Source of the DNA: Bacteroidales bacterium WCE2008
GTDB lineage: Bacteria; Bacteroidota; Bacteroidia; Bacteroidales; UBA932
Assembly (NCBI GenBank): GCA_900167925.1
Contig: FUZM01000001.1
Coordinates: 372,001 to 436,000 of the forward strand
Direction of reading: 5' to 3'
Length of the DNA stretch: 64,000 nt
Of this stretch, positions 35,054-44,570 are shown piece after piece. Positions within the stretch are counted from its first letter, which is position 1, and the number at the start of each line of letters is the position of its first letter. A model generated the notes under the pieces. It had not been told where the DNA came from. It saw only the letters and a program-made list of their open reading frames with translations, and did no database searches. The position numbers and the translations under genes were made by a program.

Positions 35054-37167
35054 GAAAGCTGCTTGTCCTGATAACAACTATTCTTTGTGTTATACAGTTC
35101 TGCCCGGTGTATGCACAGATGGATTCGCTGACGCAGGTCGGCGGAGAGCTTGAGAATGCGACTATAACTGCATATCGTGAAAAACGCGGGAACAATTCGT
35201 TCAGCTATTCCGTTACAGACGTGAAAAGGATAGCTACAGTCATCGGAGAGCCAGACGTGATGCGTTATATGCAGATTCTGCCTGGAGTTTCCCAAGGCAT
35301 GGAGGGCGGCATGGGTTTCTATGTGCGCGGTGCGGGAAACGGCAACAATAAAGTCGAACTTGATGGCGTTCCTATAATGGCTCCGACACATTTGTTCGGT
35401 TTGTTTTCATCTTTCCATACAGATATAGTCGGTCAGTCGACATTCCAGATGGGAGGTATAACTGCCTCTTCAGGAAATCTGTCATCCTCGCTGCTGAAGA
35501 TTGATTCCAAGACTCCTGCTCTGGACAAATACTCCGGTTCTTTTTCCATCTCGCCGCTTATGTTTGACGGGGTTCTTCAGGGTTATGTCATAAAAGATAG
35601 ATTGTCTTTCCAGATAGCCGCAAGGACATCGTTGCTAAGACCTGAGTATATGATGTTAAAGAAGCTGATCGGGGATATGGATGATACCGGGGACCTCAAT
35701 CCTCAGATGCAAGATGTCTTTGCCAAGCTCCATTGGAAATTGGGACCGAAACATGTGATCGACGTGATGGGTTATTGCAGCCATGATTATTTCTCATATA
35801 TCCCCGAAAGGGAGATCGACGAGAGCTCTGTCGACGTGGCTTTTGGCTGGGACAATCGTGTCGGCTCGGTAAAGTGGATTAATACTCCTTCTGATGCATT
35901 CCGTGTCGAGACTTCGGCGTTTTATTCATATTTCAAGTCCGCCGACAGGCAGACTGAACATACTATAGAGAATACCAATCTTGGCGTATTTCTTGCCGCT
36001 CAAAAGACGGAAAAGGCGCTGAAGAGTCAGTTCTTTACAAAGTGGAAGGGTATTTCTTTCAATGGTGGCGTGGATATCCGTTCTCAGGATCATCGTCCTG
36101 TAATGCAAAAGATTAATCTGAATGTGAACCAGCAGAACGAGAGAAAATCTATTTTCAAGACTGCCATCGCTTCTCTTTATGGCGAAGGCGAATATGTAGG
36201 GGAGACCTATAGACTGAAAGGCGGAGCCAGATATAATTGTTTTCTTAATGAAGACAACAAAGCAATGCATAATGCTGAGATTCGTCTGCAAGGATCGTAT
36301 TTCGTGACAAAAAATGCCGGACTTGAAGCCACATATGACAGGCTTGTCCAGTACCAGCATACTCTTGAGGGCTTGCCTGTAGGATGGGCATTGGATCTGG
36401 TCATACCTGCTTCGCCAAGTTACAAGCCTGAGACTTCGGATCAATGGTATCTCGGGGGATTTTGGGGAAATAAGAGTATTTATGCTACGGTCGGGGCATA
36501 TTATAAGCAGATGTCAAATCTGACCGCTTATAAGAGTATGCTCAATCAATTTTCCACTAGAAATATTTCCTGGGAATACGATCTGGTTAGTGGTGAGGGT
36601 AAATCCTACGGCCTGGAAGTATGGCTCGAAAAGAGAACAGGACGGCTGACCGGATCGATAGCATATACTTTATCCAAGACGACAAGGCATTTTGAAGAGA
36701 TCAACGGTGGGAATTCTTTCCCGTTCAAATTTGACAGGCCTCATAATCTGAATATCCAGCTACAGTACATGCTAAGCATGTCTGAGCGTCGTGAAAGCCG
36801 CATTAATTTTGCAACATACTTTACTTCCGGCAATAATACGACTATTGCAGAATCAAGTTACAAGGCTGAAGAGTTGCCATATTGGGATACCAGACTCGGG
36901 ACAGTTCCATCTATGGAAGATTATTATGCACGGACCCGTATCGGCATGTCTTCAGTAAACGGCCACAGGATGCCGGCATATTTTCGGGCTGATGTCGGAT
37001 ATTCCATTCTTTGGAAAGGTAAGAAGGTCGATAATGAACTTACAATTTCGGTGTTCAATGTCATGAACAGGAAGAATCCATATCTTATGTTCTATGACGA
37101 AGACGGTTGGAAACAAATGAGCGTCCTTCCGATAGTCCCCTCAATCCGCTGGGAAGTGAGATTCTAA
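35050..37167 (+). CDS. TonB-dependent outer-membrane receptor
   Basis: 705 residues with signal peptide (ends CPVYAQ). A short N-terminal segment leads directly into the plug (about 60-180: DVMRYMQILPGVS, GMGFYVRGAGNGNNKVELDGVPI), then a beta-barrel ending in an aromatic residue (SIRWEVRF). It lacks the CarboxypepD_reg-type N-terminal domain seen in the related receptor at 58.1 kb. It would import a ligand across the outer membrane using TonB energy. Coupled to the DUF4249 gene by a 4-bp overlap. The ligand cannot be predicted. Confidence 0.88.
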   Translation: MRKLLVLITTILCVIQFCPVYAQMDSLTQVGGELENATITAYREKRGNNSFSYSVTDVKRIATVIGEPDVMRYMQILPGVSQGMEGGMGFYVRGAGNGNNKVELDGVPIMAPTHLFGLFSSFHTDIVGQSTFQMGGITASSGNLSSSLLKIDSKTPALDKYSGSFSISPLMFDGVLQGYVIKDRLSFQIAARTSLLRPEYMMLKKLIGDMDDTGDLNPQMQDVFAKLHWKLGPKHVIDVMGYCSHDYFSYIPEREIDESSVDVAFGWDNRVGSVKWINTPSDAFRVETSAFYSYFKSADRQTEHTIENTNLGVFLAAQKTEKALKSQFFTKWKGISFNGGVDIRSQDHRPVMQKINLNVNQQNERKSIFKTAIASLYGEGEYVGETYRLKGGARYNCFLNEDNKAMHNAEIRLQGSYFVTKNAGLEATYDRLVQYQHTLEGLPVGWALDLVIPASPSYKPETSDQWYLGGFWGNKSIYATVGAYYKQMSNLTAYKSMLNQFSTRNISWEYDLVSGEGKSYGLEVWLEKRTGRLTGSIAYTLSKTTRHFEEINGGNSFPFKFDRPHNLNIQLQYMLSMSERRESRINFATYFTSGNNTTIAESSYKAEELPYWDTRLGTVPSMEDYYARTRIGMSSVNGHRMPAYFRADVGYSILWKGKKVDNELTISVFNVMNRKNPYLMFYDEDGWKQMSVLPIVPSIRWEVRF

Positions 37168-37183
37168 TATCCTGATAATAATA

Positions 37184-37211
37184 CTGTCATTCTGAGCGCT
37201 CAGAATGACAG
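37184..37211. terminator. 28-bp perfect palindrome after the TonB receptor
   Basis: CTGTCATTCTGAGC followed directly by its reverse complement, then CTTTCTTT. It lies 17 nt after the receptor stop, where a terminator is expected, but has no unpaired loop bases and an interrupted T-run. TGTCATTCTGAGC-type palindromes recur in Bacteroidota intergenic DNA, so it may be a dispersed repeat serving as terminator. Confidence 0.55.
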
Positions 37212-37375
37212 CTTTCTTTATGTAAATTGCGAAATCTACGCAAAATGTGAGCGATTGTACGCAAATTAGTCGCAAACAAGAAAACCGAATACATAACTTT
37301 ACACACGCTAATAATCAACACAATTTTTTTTAATCGAAAAGTAAATCGTTTTATAGTATAAAGAGCCTACGCGAT

Positions 37376-38242
37376 ATGAGACTGGGAATAGACATTGGTG
37401 GAACCAATATAAGTCTTGGATTGTTGGATAAGGGACAGGTTGTCCGCTTCATTACCGTACCTTCCTTCAAGGAAAACAGCACGATGGAGCAGACGCTGGA
37501 GTACCTGTCGTCGCAAATCAGGGAAATCATTACGCCAGATACCGAGATGATCGGCATAGGCGTTCCGTCCGTAGTGGACATTAATAAAGGTATAGTTTAC
37601 GAGACCCAGAATATCCCATCGTGGAAAGAAGTCCATCTTAAGGAATATCTGGAAGACCGTTTCGGAATTCCTACCGCGATCAACAATGACGCAAATTGTT
37701 ACGCAATGGGGGTATATGGCGGTTTTCCGGAAGAGAACAGGCCGAAAGACCTTGTCGTGATTACGCTCGGCACCGGAGTCGGCATCGGCATTGTCCATGA
37801 CGGCGAACTTTTCTGTGGGGCCAACTGCGGCGCCGGGGAACTCTGCGCCCTTCCATATGGGGACTCGGTGCTGGAAGACTACTGCAGCAAGAAATTCTTC
37901 TCGACTTATGGCTGGGACAGCATCGAGGCTGCCAAGGCTGCGGAATCGAAGAACCCTGCTGCGTTGCGGCTTTTCGAGGAGTTCGGAAAGCACATGGGGG
38001 CCCTGCTCTGCGCTGTCATGCTGGCTTACGATCCCAGCCACATCACTCTTGTCGGAGGTATCGCCCACAACTATCCATTCTTCCACAAACCGATGGAAGA
38101 GTATATCAGGGAGAACTTCCCTTATACCAATTCATTCGAGAAACTGACAATCGGCACTGCAACAGATGCCTCGATCCCAGTTCTCGGAGCCACTTTATTG
38201 AACACTAATACGACACTTCATAATGAAACAGACCTGGATTAA
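37376..38242 (+). CDS. ROK-family sugar kinase (glucokinase-like)
   Basis: 288 residues, cytoplasmic. The ATP-binding DIGGTNISLGLLD is near residue 5, the catalytic Asp is in INNDANCYAMG (about 100-110), and ITLGTGVGIGIVHDG and ITLVGGIA follow. The usual ROK zinc motif CGCGxxGCxE is not present; the region reads GANCGAGELCALPYG. It probably phosphorylates a hexose or N-acetylhexosamine. The last 20 bp overlap the GH18 gene, so it is translated with the glycan locus and may phosphorylate GlcNAc or another imported sugar. The substrate is inferred from context only. Confidence 0.82.
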   Translation: MRLGIDIGGTNISLGLLDKGQVVRFITVPSFKENSTMEQTLEYLSSQIREIITPDTEMIGIGVPSVVDINKGIVYETQNIPSWKEVHLKEYLEDRFGIPTAINNDANCYAMGVYGGFPEENRPKDLVVITLGTGVGIGIVHDGELFCGANCGAGELCALPYGDSVLEDYCSKKFFSTYGWDSIEAAKAAESKNPAALRLFEEFGKHMGALLCAVMLAYDPSHITLVGGIAHNYPFFHKPMEEYIRENFPYTNSFEKLTIGTATDASIPVLGATLLNTNTTLHNETDLD

Positions 38243-39476
38243 TCTTATTGCCGCACTCCTGCTGCTGCCGTCTCTTTGCGCGGCATCATGCTCCAAGCCG
38301 GAAAGCAATTTTGTGATTCCGGCTCCTCCTGTCAGCGGAAGTACCGATAACGGGAGTGGCAGTGGCTCGGGTGGCGGAAACGACGACGGTTCCGACGACG
38401 GGACCGGTACCGGAACTACGGAAGACGACGGTACCCACTGTACGGATATCGGTCAGACCCCGATCGTACTCGCTTACTACACCGAGTACGGCGAGACTCT
38501 CCCTGATGTGACCAAGCTTACCCACATCAACTACGCCCACGGCCGCTTCAAGAATCCTTCGACCGGCGACGGCGGCATCGTGATCGCCAATCCTGAGAAG
38601 CTCGAGGCCATCGTGGCCCTGAAGAGCGTCAATCCAAATCTGAAGGTCATGCTGATGATCGGCGGCTGGGGAGGCCATGCCGACGGATTCTCGATGATGG
38701 CCCGAAGCGAGGCCAAGCGCACCGCATTCTGCCAGGCCGTAAAGGCCCATATCGACAACTACAAGCTCGACGGAGTCGACATCGACTGGGAATACCCGAC
38801 CCAGAGCGCCGACAACGAGACCGGCTGCGACCCTTCGGACACCGAGAATTTCAACCTCGTGCTCAAGGAGCTCCGCGAGACCATCGGCACTGGCAAGATC
38901 ATCTCATTCGCCTCTTCGGCCAGCGCCAGGTATGTCGACTGGAAGACTGCGATGAAGTATCTCGACTATGTCAATGTAATGACTTATGACATGGGTGCGG
39001 CGCCGGACGGCCACAATTCTCCGCTATACCGTTCTGCGAAGTTTGACCAGCGCAGTTGCGACGACAGCATAGAGCTCCATCTCAAGGCAGGCGTCCCTCT
39101 GGAGCGCCAGGTGATGGGCATACCGTTCTACGGCAAGGCCGAGAAGCATCCGACCAACAAGATCTTCGAGTACTCCGTCAAGTATTATGAGATCCCTGAC
39201 ATACTCGAAAAGGGCATCTACAGGGGACAGGGTGTCAAGACCGAGGTTACCCGCATCTGGGATGACGTGGCCAAGGTTCCTTATCTCTGCGACCCTCTCG
39301 GAAAGAACATCCTTTCTTATGACGATCCTGTATCTGTCGGCGAGAAGGGCAAGTATGTGCTGGCCAAGGGTATCCTTGGAGCGATGTTCTGGGAGTACAG
39401 GTATGATACCAAGGACCATGCGCTGCTCAATGCCCTGGTCGAGGCGATCTACGGAAAAGAGACTGTCGTAGAATAA
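38223..39476 (+). CDS. GH18 glycoside hydrolase, surface lipoprotein (chitinase/endo-GlcNAc-ase type)
   Basis: 417 residues. A lipoprotein signal (LCAASCSKP) is followed by a Gly/Ser/Asp-rich linker (about 38-70) and a GH18 barrel (about 80-410). The DxxDxDxE motif reads DGVDIDWEYP with catalytic acid Glu190. VMLMIGGWGG, DYVNVMTYDMG and FWEYRYD mark other barrel strands. GH18 cleaves beta-1,4 bonds after GlcNAc by substrate-assisted catalysis, acting on chitin or the N-glycan core. The acidic linker after the lipid anchor suits surface export. It overlaps the ROK gene and precedes SusC by 46 bp. Confidence 0.88.
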   Translation: MKQTWINLIAALLLLPSLCAASCSKPESNFVIPAPPVSGSTDNGSGSGSGGGNDDGSDDGTGTGTTEDDGTHCTDIGQTPIVLAYYTEYGETLPDVTKLTHINYAHGRFKNPSTGDGGIVIANPEKLEAIVALKSVNPNLKVMLMIGGWGGHADGFSMMARSEAKRTAFCQAVKAHIDNYKLDGVDIDWEYPTQSADNETGCDPSDTENFNLVLKELRETIGTGKIISFASSASARYVDWKTAMKYLDYVNVMTYDMGAAPDGHNSPLYRSAKFDQRSCDDSIELHLKAGVPLERQVMGIPFYGKAEKHPTNKIFEYSVKYYEIPDILEKGIYRGQGVKTEVTRIWDDVAKVPYLCDPLGKNILSYDDPVSVGEKGKYVLAKGILGAMFWEYRYDTKDHALLNALVEAIYGKETVVE

Positions 39477-39522
39477 GTCTACATTTTAGAAAAAACTATC
39501 AATATTTTAAAACTTTTAACCA

Positions 39523-42500
39523 ATGATTCAGAAAGTAGTCCATTTCTCAAGACTGGCTGCTGTGCTGTGTCTCTTCTTAGGTCTCTGGGCTCAGGTTTCC
39601 TTTGCCCAGAGCAGAGGTATTACCGTCAAGGGTAGTATCATGGATGCAGACGGCCTGCCGGTGATCGGTGCAGGAGTTGTCCTCAAGGGGACCTCTACCG
39701 GTGTGGCTGCCGCTGCGGACGGATCGTTCTCGATCAACGTTCCCGGAGAGTCTTCTGTCCTGGAAATTTCCGCCCTGGGTTATGTTACCCAGACAGTGAC
39801 AGTTGGCAAGCAGCGTTCATTCACAATCGTCCTCAGGGATGACTCAGAGTCTCTTGAGGCTACGGTTGTGGTTGCTTATGGTACACAGAAAAAAGCGACC
39901 GTGACGGGAGCCCTTACGACCATCGACTCGAAGGCCCTCGTCAAGGCCCCTGTGGCTGACGTGGCCAATGTGCTCGCCGGCCAGATGCCTGGTATCGCCA
40001 CCGTCCAGTACAGTGGTCAGCCTGGCGAAGATTACGCAGAGATATTCATCCGTGGAGTCAGCACGCTCTCATCTAGTGGTTCGACTCCTCTCATCCTCGT
40101 GGATGGCGTAGAGCGTCCTCTCAACACTGTCGATCCTAACGAAATCGAGAGCCTGTCCATCTTGAAGGATGCCGCTTCTACCGCTGTGTTCGGTGTGCGC
40201 GGCGCCAACGGCGTCATCATCGTGACTACAAGACGTGGCGAGGCTGGAAAGCCGAAGATCTCCGTGTCTTCGATCACCGGTCTCCAGGTGCCGATGTCCT
40301 ACATCACCCAGTGCTCCAGCTACGATTTCGCACGTTACTACAACGTATATCAGCAGAATGACGGAAAGACTGATCCGAGCCTCTATTTCTCACGCGAGGC
40401 CATCGAGGCCTACCGCACCGGCTCCGACCCTGTGATGTTCCCGAACACCCAGTGGCATGAGCTGATGTTCCGCAAGGCCTTCCTCCAGACCAAGAACAAC
40501 GTCAACATCTCCGGCGGTTCCGACAAGGTCCGCTATTTCGTGTCTCTCGGCTACATGTACCAGAACGGTCTGATGAAGCAGATCCCGACCATGAGCTACG
40601 ACAACAACTTCTCGTACAACAGGTATAACTATCGCGCCAACCTCGACTTCAAGCTTACCGAGACTACGGACATGAAGTTCGACATCTCCGGCGTGATCGG
40701 AAACACGAGGACTCCTATCTACGGAGCGGACAACATCTGGATGCGCTCCATGCTCTGGTCCCATCCGACCGCTTCTCCTGGCATCTGCAACGGAATGCCT
40801 ATCACGGTGGTGGACACCAATGCCCTTCCTGACGGTCTTACCAAGTGGAACGGCTGGGAGTACTACTACTGGACCGGCTACGAGAACAAATACAAGACGA
40901 CCCTCGGCATGGACGTCACTCTCAACCAGAGGCTTGATTTCATCACCCAGGGTCTCAGCGCCAGCGTAAAGGGCAGCTATGATACCGTGATGGAAGTGGA
41001 GAAGGAGCGCAAGGGAAGCGGAGGATACAAGCAGACCGTACGCTATGCCTCATGGGCGGACGATTCCGGCCTGGACATGTCCGACCCTGCTTTCGACCGC
41101 ACTTATGTATATGAAATCTCCGGCAGCGAGCCAACCCTCAGCTACGACGAAGACAATGATGATGACAAGAAATGGTATCTTGAGGCCAGACTCAACTACA
41201 ACAGGAAGTTTGCCGGCAAGCATGCCGTGACAGGACTCCTTCTGTTCAACCAGTCTCGCGACTATTATCCGAAAAAATACTCATGGCTTCCTCGCGGCTA
41301 TGTGGGCTGGGTAGGCCGTGCGACTTACGGATATGATGACAAGTACCTCGTGGATGTCAGTGCAGGCTACAACGGTAGCGAGAACTTCGCGCCTGGCAAG
41401 ACCCGCTACGGTCTCTTCCCTTCAATGTCCCTCGGCTGGGTCATCTCCAAGGAGAAATTCATGAAGAAGCTTACTTGGATCGACTTCCTCAAGGTCCGCG
41501 CTTCCGTCGGAAAGGTCGGCAGCGACAAGGGTACCGACAATGCCCGTTTCATGTATATGGAAGGCGTCTGGGACCAGGATCTTGACATGAAGGACTATGA
41601 CAAGGGCCAGTATTACTTTGGTGTCGACGGTTCCGGCGGCGTCCCAAGGTATAAGATGGGCGTTCCTGGAAACCATGGTGTCACCTGGGAGACCGCACTC
41701 AAGTATAACGTCGGTATTGACGCCGATCTCTTCCGCGACCGTCTCCACTTCTCCGGCGACCTCTTCAAGGAGCATCGTACCGGAATCCTCATTACCCCGA
41801 ACACCCCTCCGTCTATCATAGCGACTTCGCTTCCTGACAGCAACCTGGGTATCGTGGATAACCATGGTTATGAGGTCGAGCTCGGATGGAAAGACCATAT
41901 CGGCAACTTCACCTACGACATCAGCGGCAACGTAACCTTCGCCCGCAACAAGATCATCTTCATGGATGAGGTTGAGCCGGAATATGCATATCAGGCACAG
42001 ACTGGCGGTTCTACTCATCGCCACCTCCTCTATCAGTTCGATCGCCTCTACCAGAGAAGCGACTTCTATACCGATGCCAACGGAGTGCAGCGCCTGAATC
42101 CTGACCTTCCTCAGCCTACCACCACCGTTTATCCTGGTGACTGTATGTACAAGGACCTCAACGGGGATAACGTAATCGACGGAAGGGATGCCAAGATGGA
42201 CGGTTATCCGGACAGACCTGAATATGTGTTCGGCTCCAACTGGAAGTTCGGATGGAAGGGCTTCAACCTTACCCTCAACTGGATTGCCGCCACGAACGTG
42301 AGCCGTGTATGGAACGACGACTACCGTATTCCGTTCACGAACTCCGGCCACCGTGGCCTTCTCAGCTACTTCGCTGAAAACTCATGGATTCCGAACGACA
42401 ATGGCTGGGCTCCTGGACGCGAGGATGGTACCCTTCCTCGTTTCACCAAGACCAACTATCCTTGGAACTCCATGGATTCAACCCTCTGGACGGTGGATTC

Positions 42501-42723
42501 TTCTTACCTCCGACTCAAGAGCGCAAGCTTCGGCTATACCTTCTCCCAGAACAAGCTTCTCAAGAAGGTGGGCATCAGCTCCCTCGGCCTTATGTTCACT
42601 GGCTACAACCTCCTGACATTCTCCAGGATGACTCTCCAGGACCCTGAGGCTAAGTCAGACAGTTCGAAGGGTGAGTATCCTCTCGTAAAGACTTACAACT
42701 TCGCTCTTAACATCACATTCTAA
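39523..42723 (+). CDS. SusC-type TonB-dependent glycan transporter (pair 1)
   Basis: 1066 residues. Signal peptide (ends VSFAQS), CarboxypepD_reg-like domain (about 32-110, GSIMDADGLPVIGAGVVLKG), plug (about 115-240, VVAYGTQKKATVTGAL, LVDGVERPL, TAVFGVRGANGVIIVTTRRG) and a large beta-barrel ending in Phe (ALNITF). SusC proteins form the outer-membrane channel closed by a SusD lid. The paired susD follows by 12 bp. The upstream TACATTTT at 39480 could be an internal promoter but is a weak match. It likely takes up oligosaccharides made by the locus GH18 enzymes. Confidence 0.95.
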   Translation: MIQKVVHFSRLAAVLCLFLGLWAQVSFAQSRGITVKGSIMDADGLPVIGAGVVLKGTSTGVAAAADGSFSINVPGESSVLEISALGYVTQTVTVGKQRSFTIVLRDDSESLEATVVVAYGTQKKATVTGALTTIDSKALVKAPVADVANVLAGQMPGIATVQYSGQPGEDYAEIFIRGVSTLSSSGSTPLILVDGVERPLNTVDPNEIESLSILKDAASTAVFGVRGANGVIIVTTRRGEAGKPKISVSSITGLQVPMSYITQCSSYDFARYYNVYQQNDGKTDPSLYFSREAIEAYRTGSDPVMFPNTQWHELMFRKAFLQTKNNVNISGGSDKVRYFVSLGYMYQNGLMKQIPTMSYDNNFSYNRYNYRANLDFKLTETTDMKFDISGVIGNTRTPIYGADNIWMRSMLWSHPTASPGICNGMPITVVDTNALPDGLTKWNGWEYYYWTGYENKYKTTLGMDVTLNQRLDFITQGLSASVKGSYDTVMEVEKERKGSGGYKQTVRYASWADDSGLDMSDPAFDRTYVYEISGSEPTLSYDEDNDDDKKWYLEARLNYNRKFAGKHAVTGLLLFNQSRDYYPKKYSWLPRGYVGWVGRATYGYDDKYLVDVSAGYNGSENFAPGKTRYGLFPSMSLGWVISKEKFMKKLTWIDFLKVRASVGKVGSDKGTDNARFMYMEGVWDQDLDMKDYDKGQYYFGVDGSGGVPRYKMGVPGNHGVTWETALKYNVGIDADLFRDRLHFSGDLFKEHRTGILITPNTPPSIIATSLPDSNLGIVDNHGYEVELGWKDHIGNFTYDISGNVTFARNKIIFMDEVEPEYAYQAQTGGSTHRHLLYQFDRLYQRSDFYTDANGVQRLNPDLPQPTTTVYPGDCMYKDLNGDNVIDGRDAKMDGYPDRPEYVFGSNWKFGWKGFNLTLNWIAATNVSRVWNDDYRIPFTNSGHRGLLSYFAENSWIPNDNGWAPGREDGTLPRFTKTNYPWNSMDSTLWTVDSSYLRLKSASFGYTFSQNKLLKKVGISSLGLMFTGYNLLTFSRMTLQDPEAKSDSSKGEYPLVKTYNFALNITF

Positions 42724-42735
42724 ATCAGGTAAGCC

Positions 42736-44550
42736 ATGAAAAAATTTGTAAAAATATTTTCAATAGCCCTTCTGGGTGCGGGCATGATTGCCTGCGAAAG
42801 CCTTGAGCTGGGAGATGCCGGCTTGAGCAAGGCTCCTGAGACATCCGGAGCGACCCTGGATACCTTGTTCGCTACTCTCAAGGACTCCGACAAGGTATTG
42901 GCCGAGGCATATTACTATTTGCCTTACGGCCTGGTTTCTAAATTCGATTCCAAGATGGGAGGCGATTTCCTCGAGGCTATCACCGACCATTTCATAAGCA
43001 ACAAGCACTCCGACGACGACGGTCCGAACAACCTCTATTACACGGGTGCCCTCAATGCCAACATGACTACCGGCACGGGCGGCGAGACCTATCGTTTCGG
43101 AAGCGAGAAAGACTATAGTGTCATCCGCTACGCATGGCTCTATCTTGAGAATGCCGACCGCATCCCGAATGCCGATCCGGCCCAGCTCGCCCGCAAGAAG
43201 GCTGAGGCAAAGGTCTGCATGGCCATCGCCTATGCCCACATGCTCCGCTATGTAGGAGGCGTTCCGATCCTCGACCATGCCGTACAGGCTGACGAGGAGA
43301 TGAAGTATCCTCGCAATACTTTCGCCGAGACTGTGGACTATATCGTCAATCTTTGCGACGAGGCTGCTCCGGCCCTTCCTTGGTATGTTCCCGCAGAAGA
43401 GAGCGGACGTATGACCAGGGCTGCGGCTCTCGGACTCAAGCTCCGCATTCTCTGCTTCGCTGCCAGCCCTACTTTCAACTCTGACAAGCTCTGGCATCCG
43501 CAGGCTGACGAGTATACTTGCTACACCAACTACGACAAGAAGCGCTGGGAGCGTGCCAAGGCTGCCGCTGACGAGTTCATGACCCAGCAGATGTCCAACG
43601 GTTACTATGCCCTCGTGCAGGCAGTCCCTGACGCTAATGGCGAGATTACTCCTCGCGCCTATCGTCTGGCTTACCGCAAGGGTTATTTCGAGCGTGGTTC
43701 TTCAGAGGTGATAATCTCTATCCGCAAGTCCAACGATCCCGGCTACCATGACAAGCACATCGACGTGCAGGACGACTATGGTTGCGGCGCAACCCTCAAC
43801 TGGGTCAACAAGTTCCCATGGGCTGACGGTACTCCTTTCCCTGAGGACTTCGACTGGTCTCACAAGGCCAACTGGACCAACTATCCTTTCTTCAAGCCGG
43901 ATCCTACCGGAGCCATCAAGATTCCTGGAATCGAGACTCGCGACCCTCGTCTCTACGAGAACATCTGCGTCCCTGGCGACGTATGGCGTGACGGTACCGT
44001 GGGCAGGGCTTACGACAACCATGCAAACCATCAGGACGGTTGCCCTGGCTTCCTCATGATGAAGTATGTGCTCCAGCAGAACTCCGACAGGAACATGCCT
44101 CCTCACTGGTGTATGATGCGTTTCGCCGAGGTGCTCATGAATGCTGCCGAGGCTTACAACGAGGCTGACGGCGGTCCGTCCGTGAAGGCCTATGCATGGG
44201 TGAATGCCGTCCGCGAGCGTGTCGGCCTCCCTGGCCTCAAGGAAGGAATGTCCCAGGATGAATTCAGGAAGGCTCTCCTTCTGGAGCGCGAGCTTGAGTT
44301 CGGCTTCGAGGAATTCCGCTGGTTCGACATGGTGCGCTATGGGCTTACCGAGGCGTTCACGACTCCTCTGAAGGGCCTGACCTCCATCGGTGACAAGCAG
44401 AGAGAGGCTACCGTATTTGACTTCGAGGTCAAGGACGCCTATCCTCCACGCGTATGGTACACTACATGGGACACCAAGTGGTATCTCGCCCCTATCCCTG
44501 CAAAGGAAATCAACAAGGGTTACGGCATGACCCAGAATCCTGGTTGGTAA
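42736..44550 (+). CDS. SusD-type glycan-binding lipoprotein (pair 1)
   Basis: 604 residues. The lipoprotein signal ends GMIACES. SusD/RagB features include an N-terminal TPR region (MCIAYAHMLRYVGGVPILDHA-type: KVCMAIAYAHMLRYVGGVP), a central variable part, and the C-terminal WCMMRFAEVLMNAAEAYNEADGG and LLLERELEFGFEEFRWFDMVRYG. It sits on the outer face of the outer membrane as the lid of the preceding SusC. The gene follows susC by 12 bp and precedes the second susC by 20 bp, so all four are one transcript. Confidence 0.94.
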   Translation: MKKFVKIFSIALLGAGMIACESLELGDAGLSKAPETSGATLDTLFATLKDSDKVLAEAYYYLPYGLVSKFDSKMGGDFLEAITDHFISNKHSDDDGPNNLYYTGALNANMTTGTGGETYRFGSEKDYSVIRYAWLYLENADRIPNADPAQLARKKAEAKVCMAIAYAHMLRYVGGVPILDHAVQADEEMKYPRNTFAETVDYIVNLCDEAAPALPWYVPAEESGRMTRAAALGLKLRILCFAASPTFNSDKLWHPQADEYTCYTNYDKKRWERAKAAADEFMTQQMSNGYYALVQAVPDANGEITPRAYRLAYRKGYFERGSSEVIISIRKSNDPGYHDKHIDVQDDYGCGATLNWVNKFPWADGTPFPEDFDWSHKANWTNYPFFKPDPTGAIKIPGIETRDPRLYENICVPGDVWRDGTVGRAYDNHANHQDGCPGFLMMKYVLQQNSDRNMPPHWCMMRFAEVLMNAAEAYNEADGGPSVKAYAWVNAVRERVGLPGLKEGMSQDEFRKALLLERELEFGFEEFRWFDMVRYGLTEAFTTPLKGLTSIGDKQREATVFDFEVKDAYPPRVWYTTWDTKWYLAPIPAKEINKGYGMTQNPGW

Positions 44551-44570
44551 ACGACTAAATGTAACCGAAG

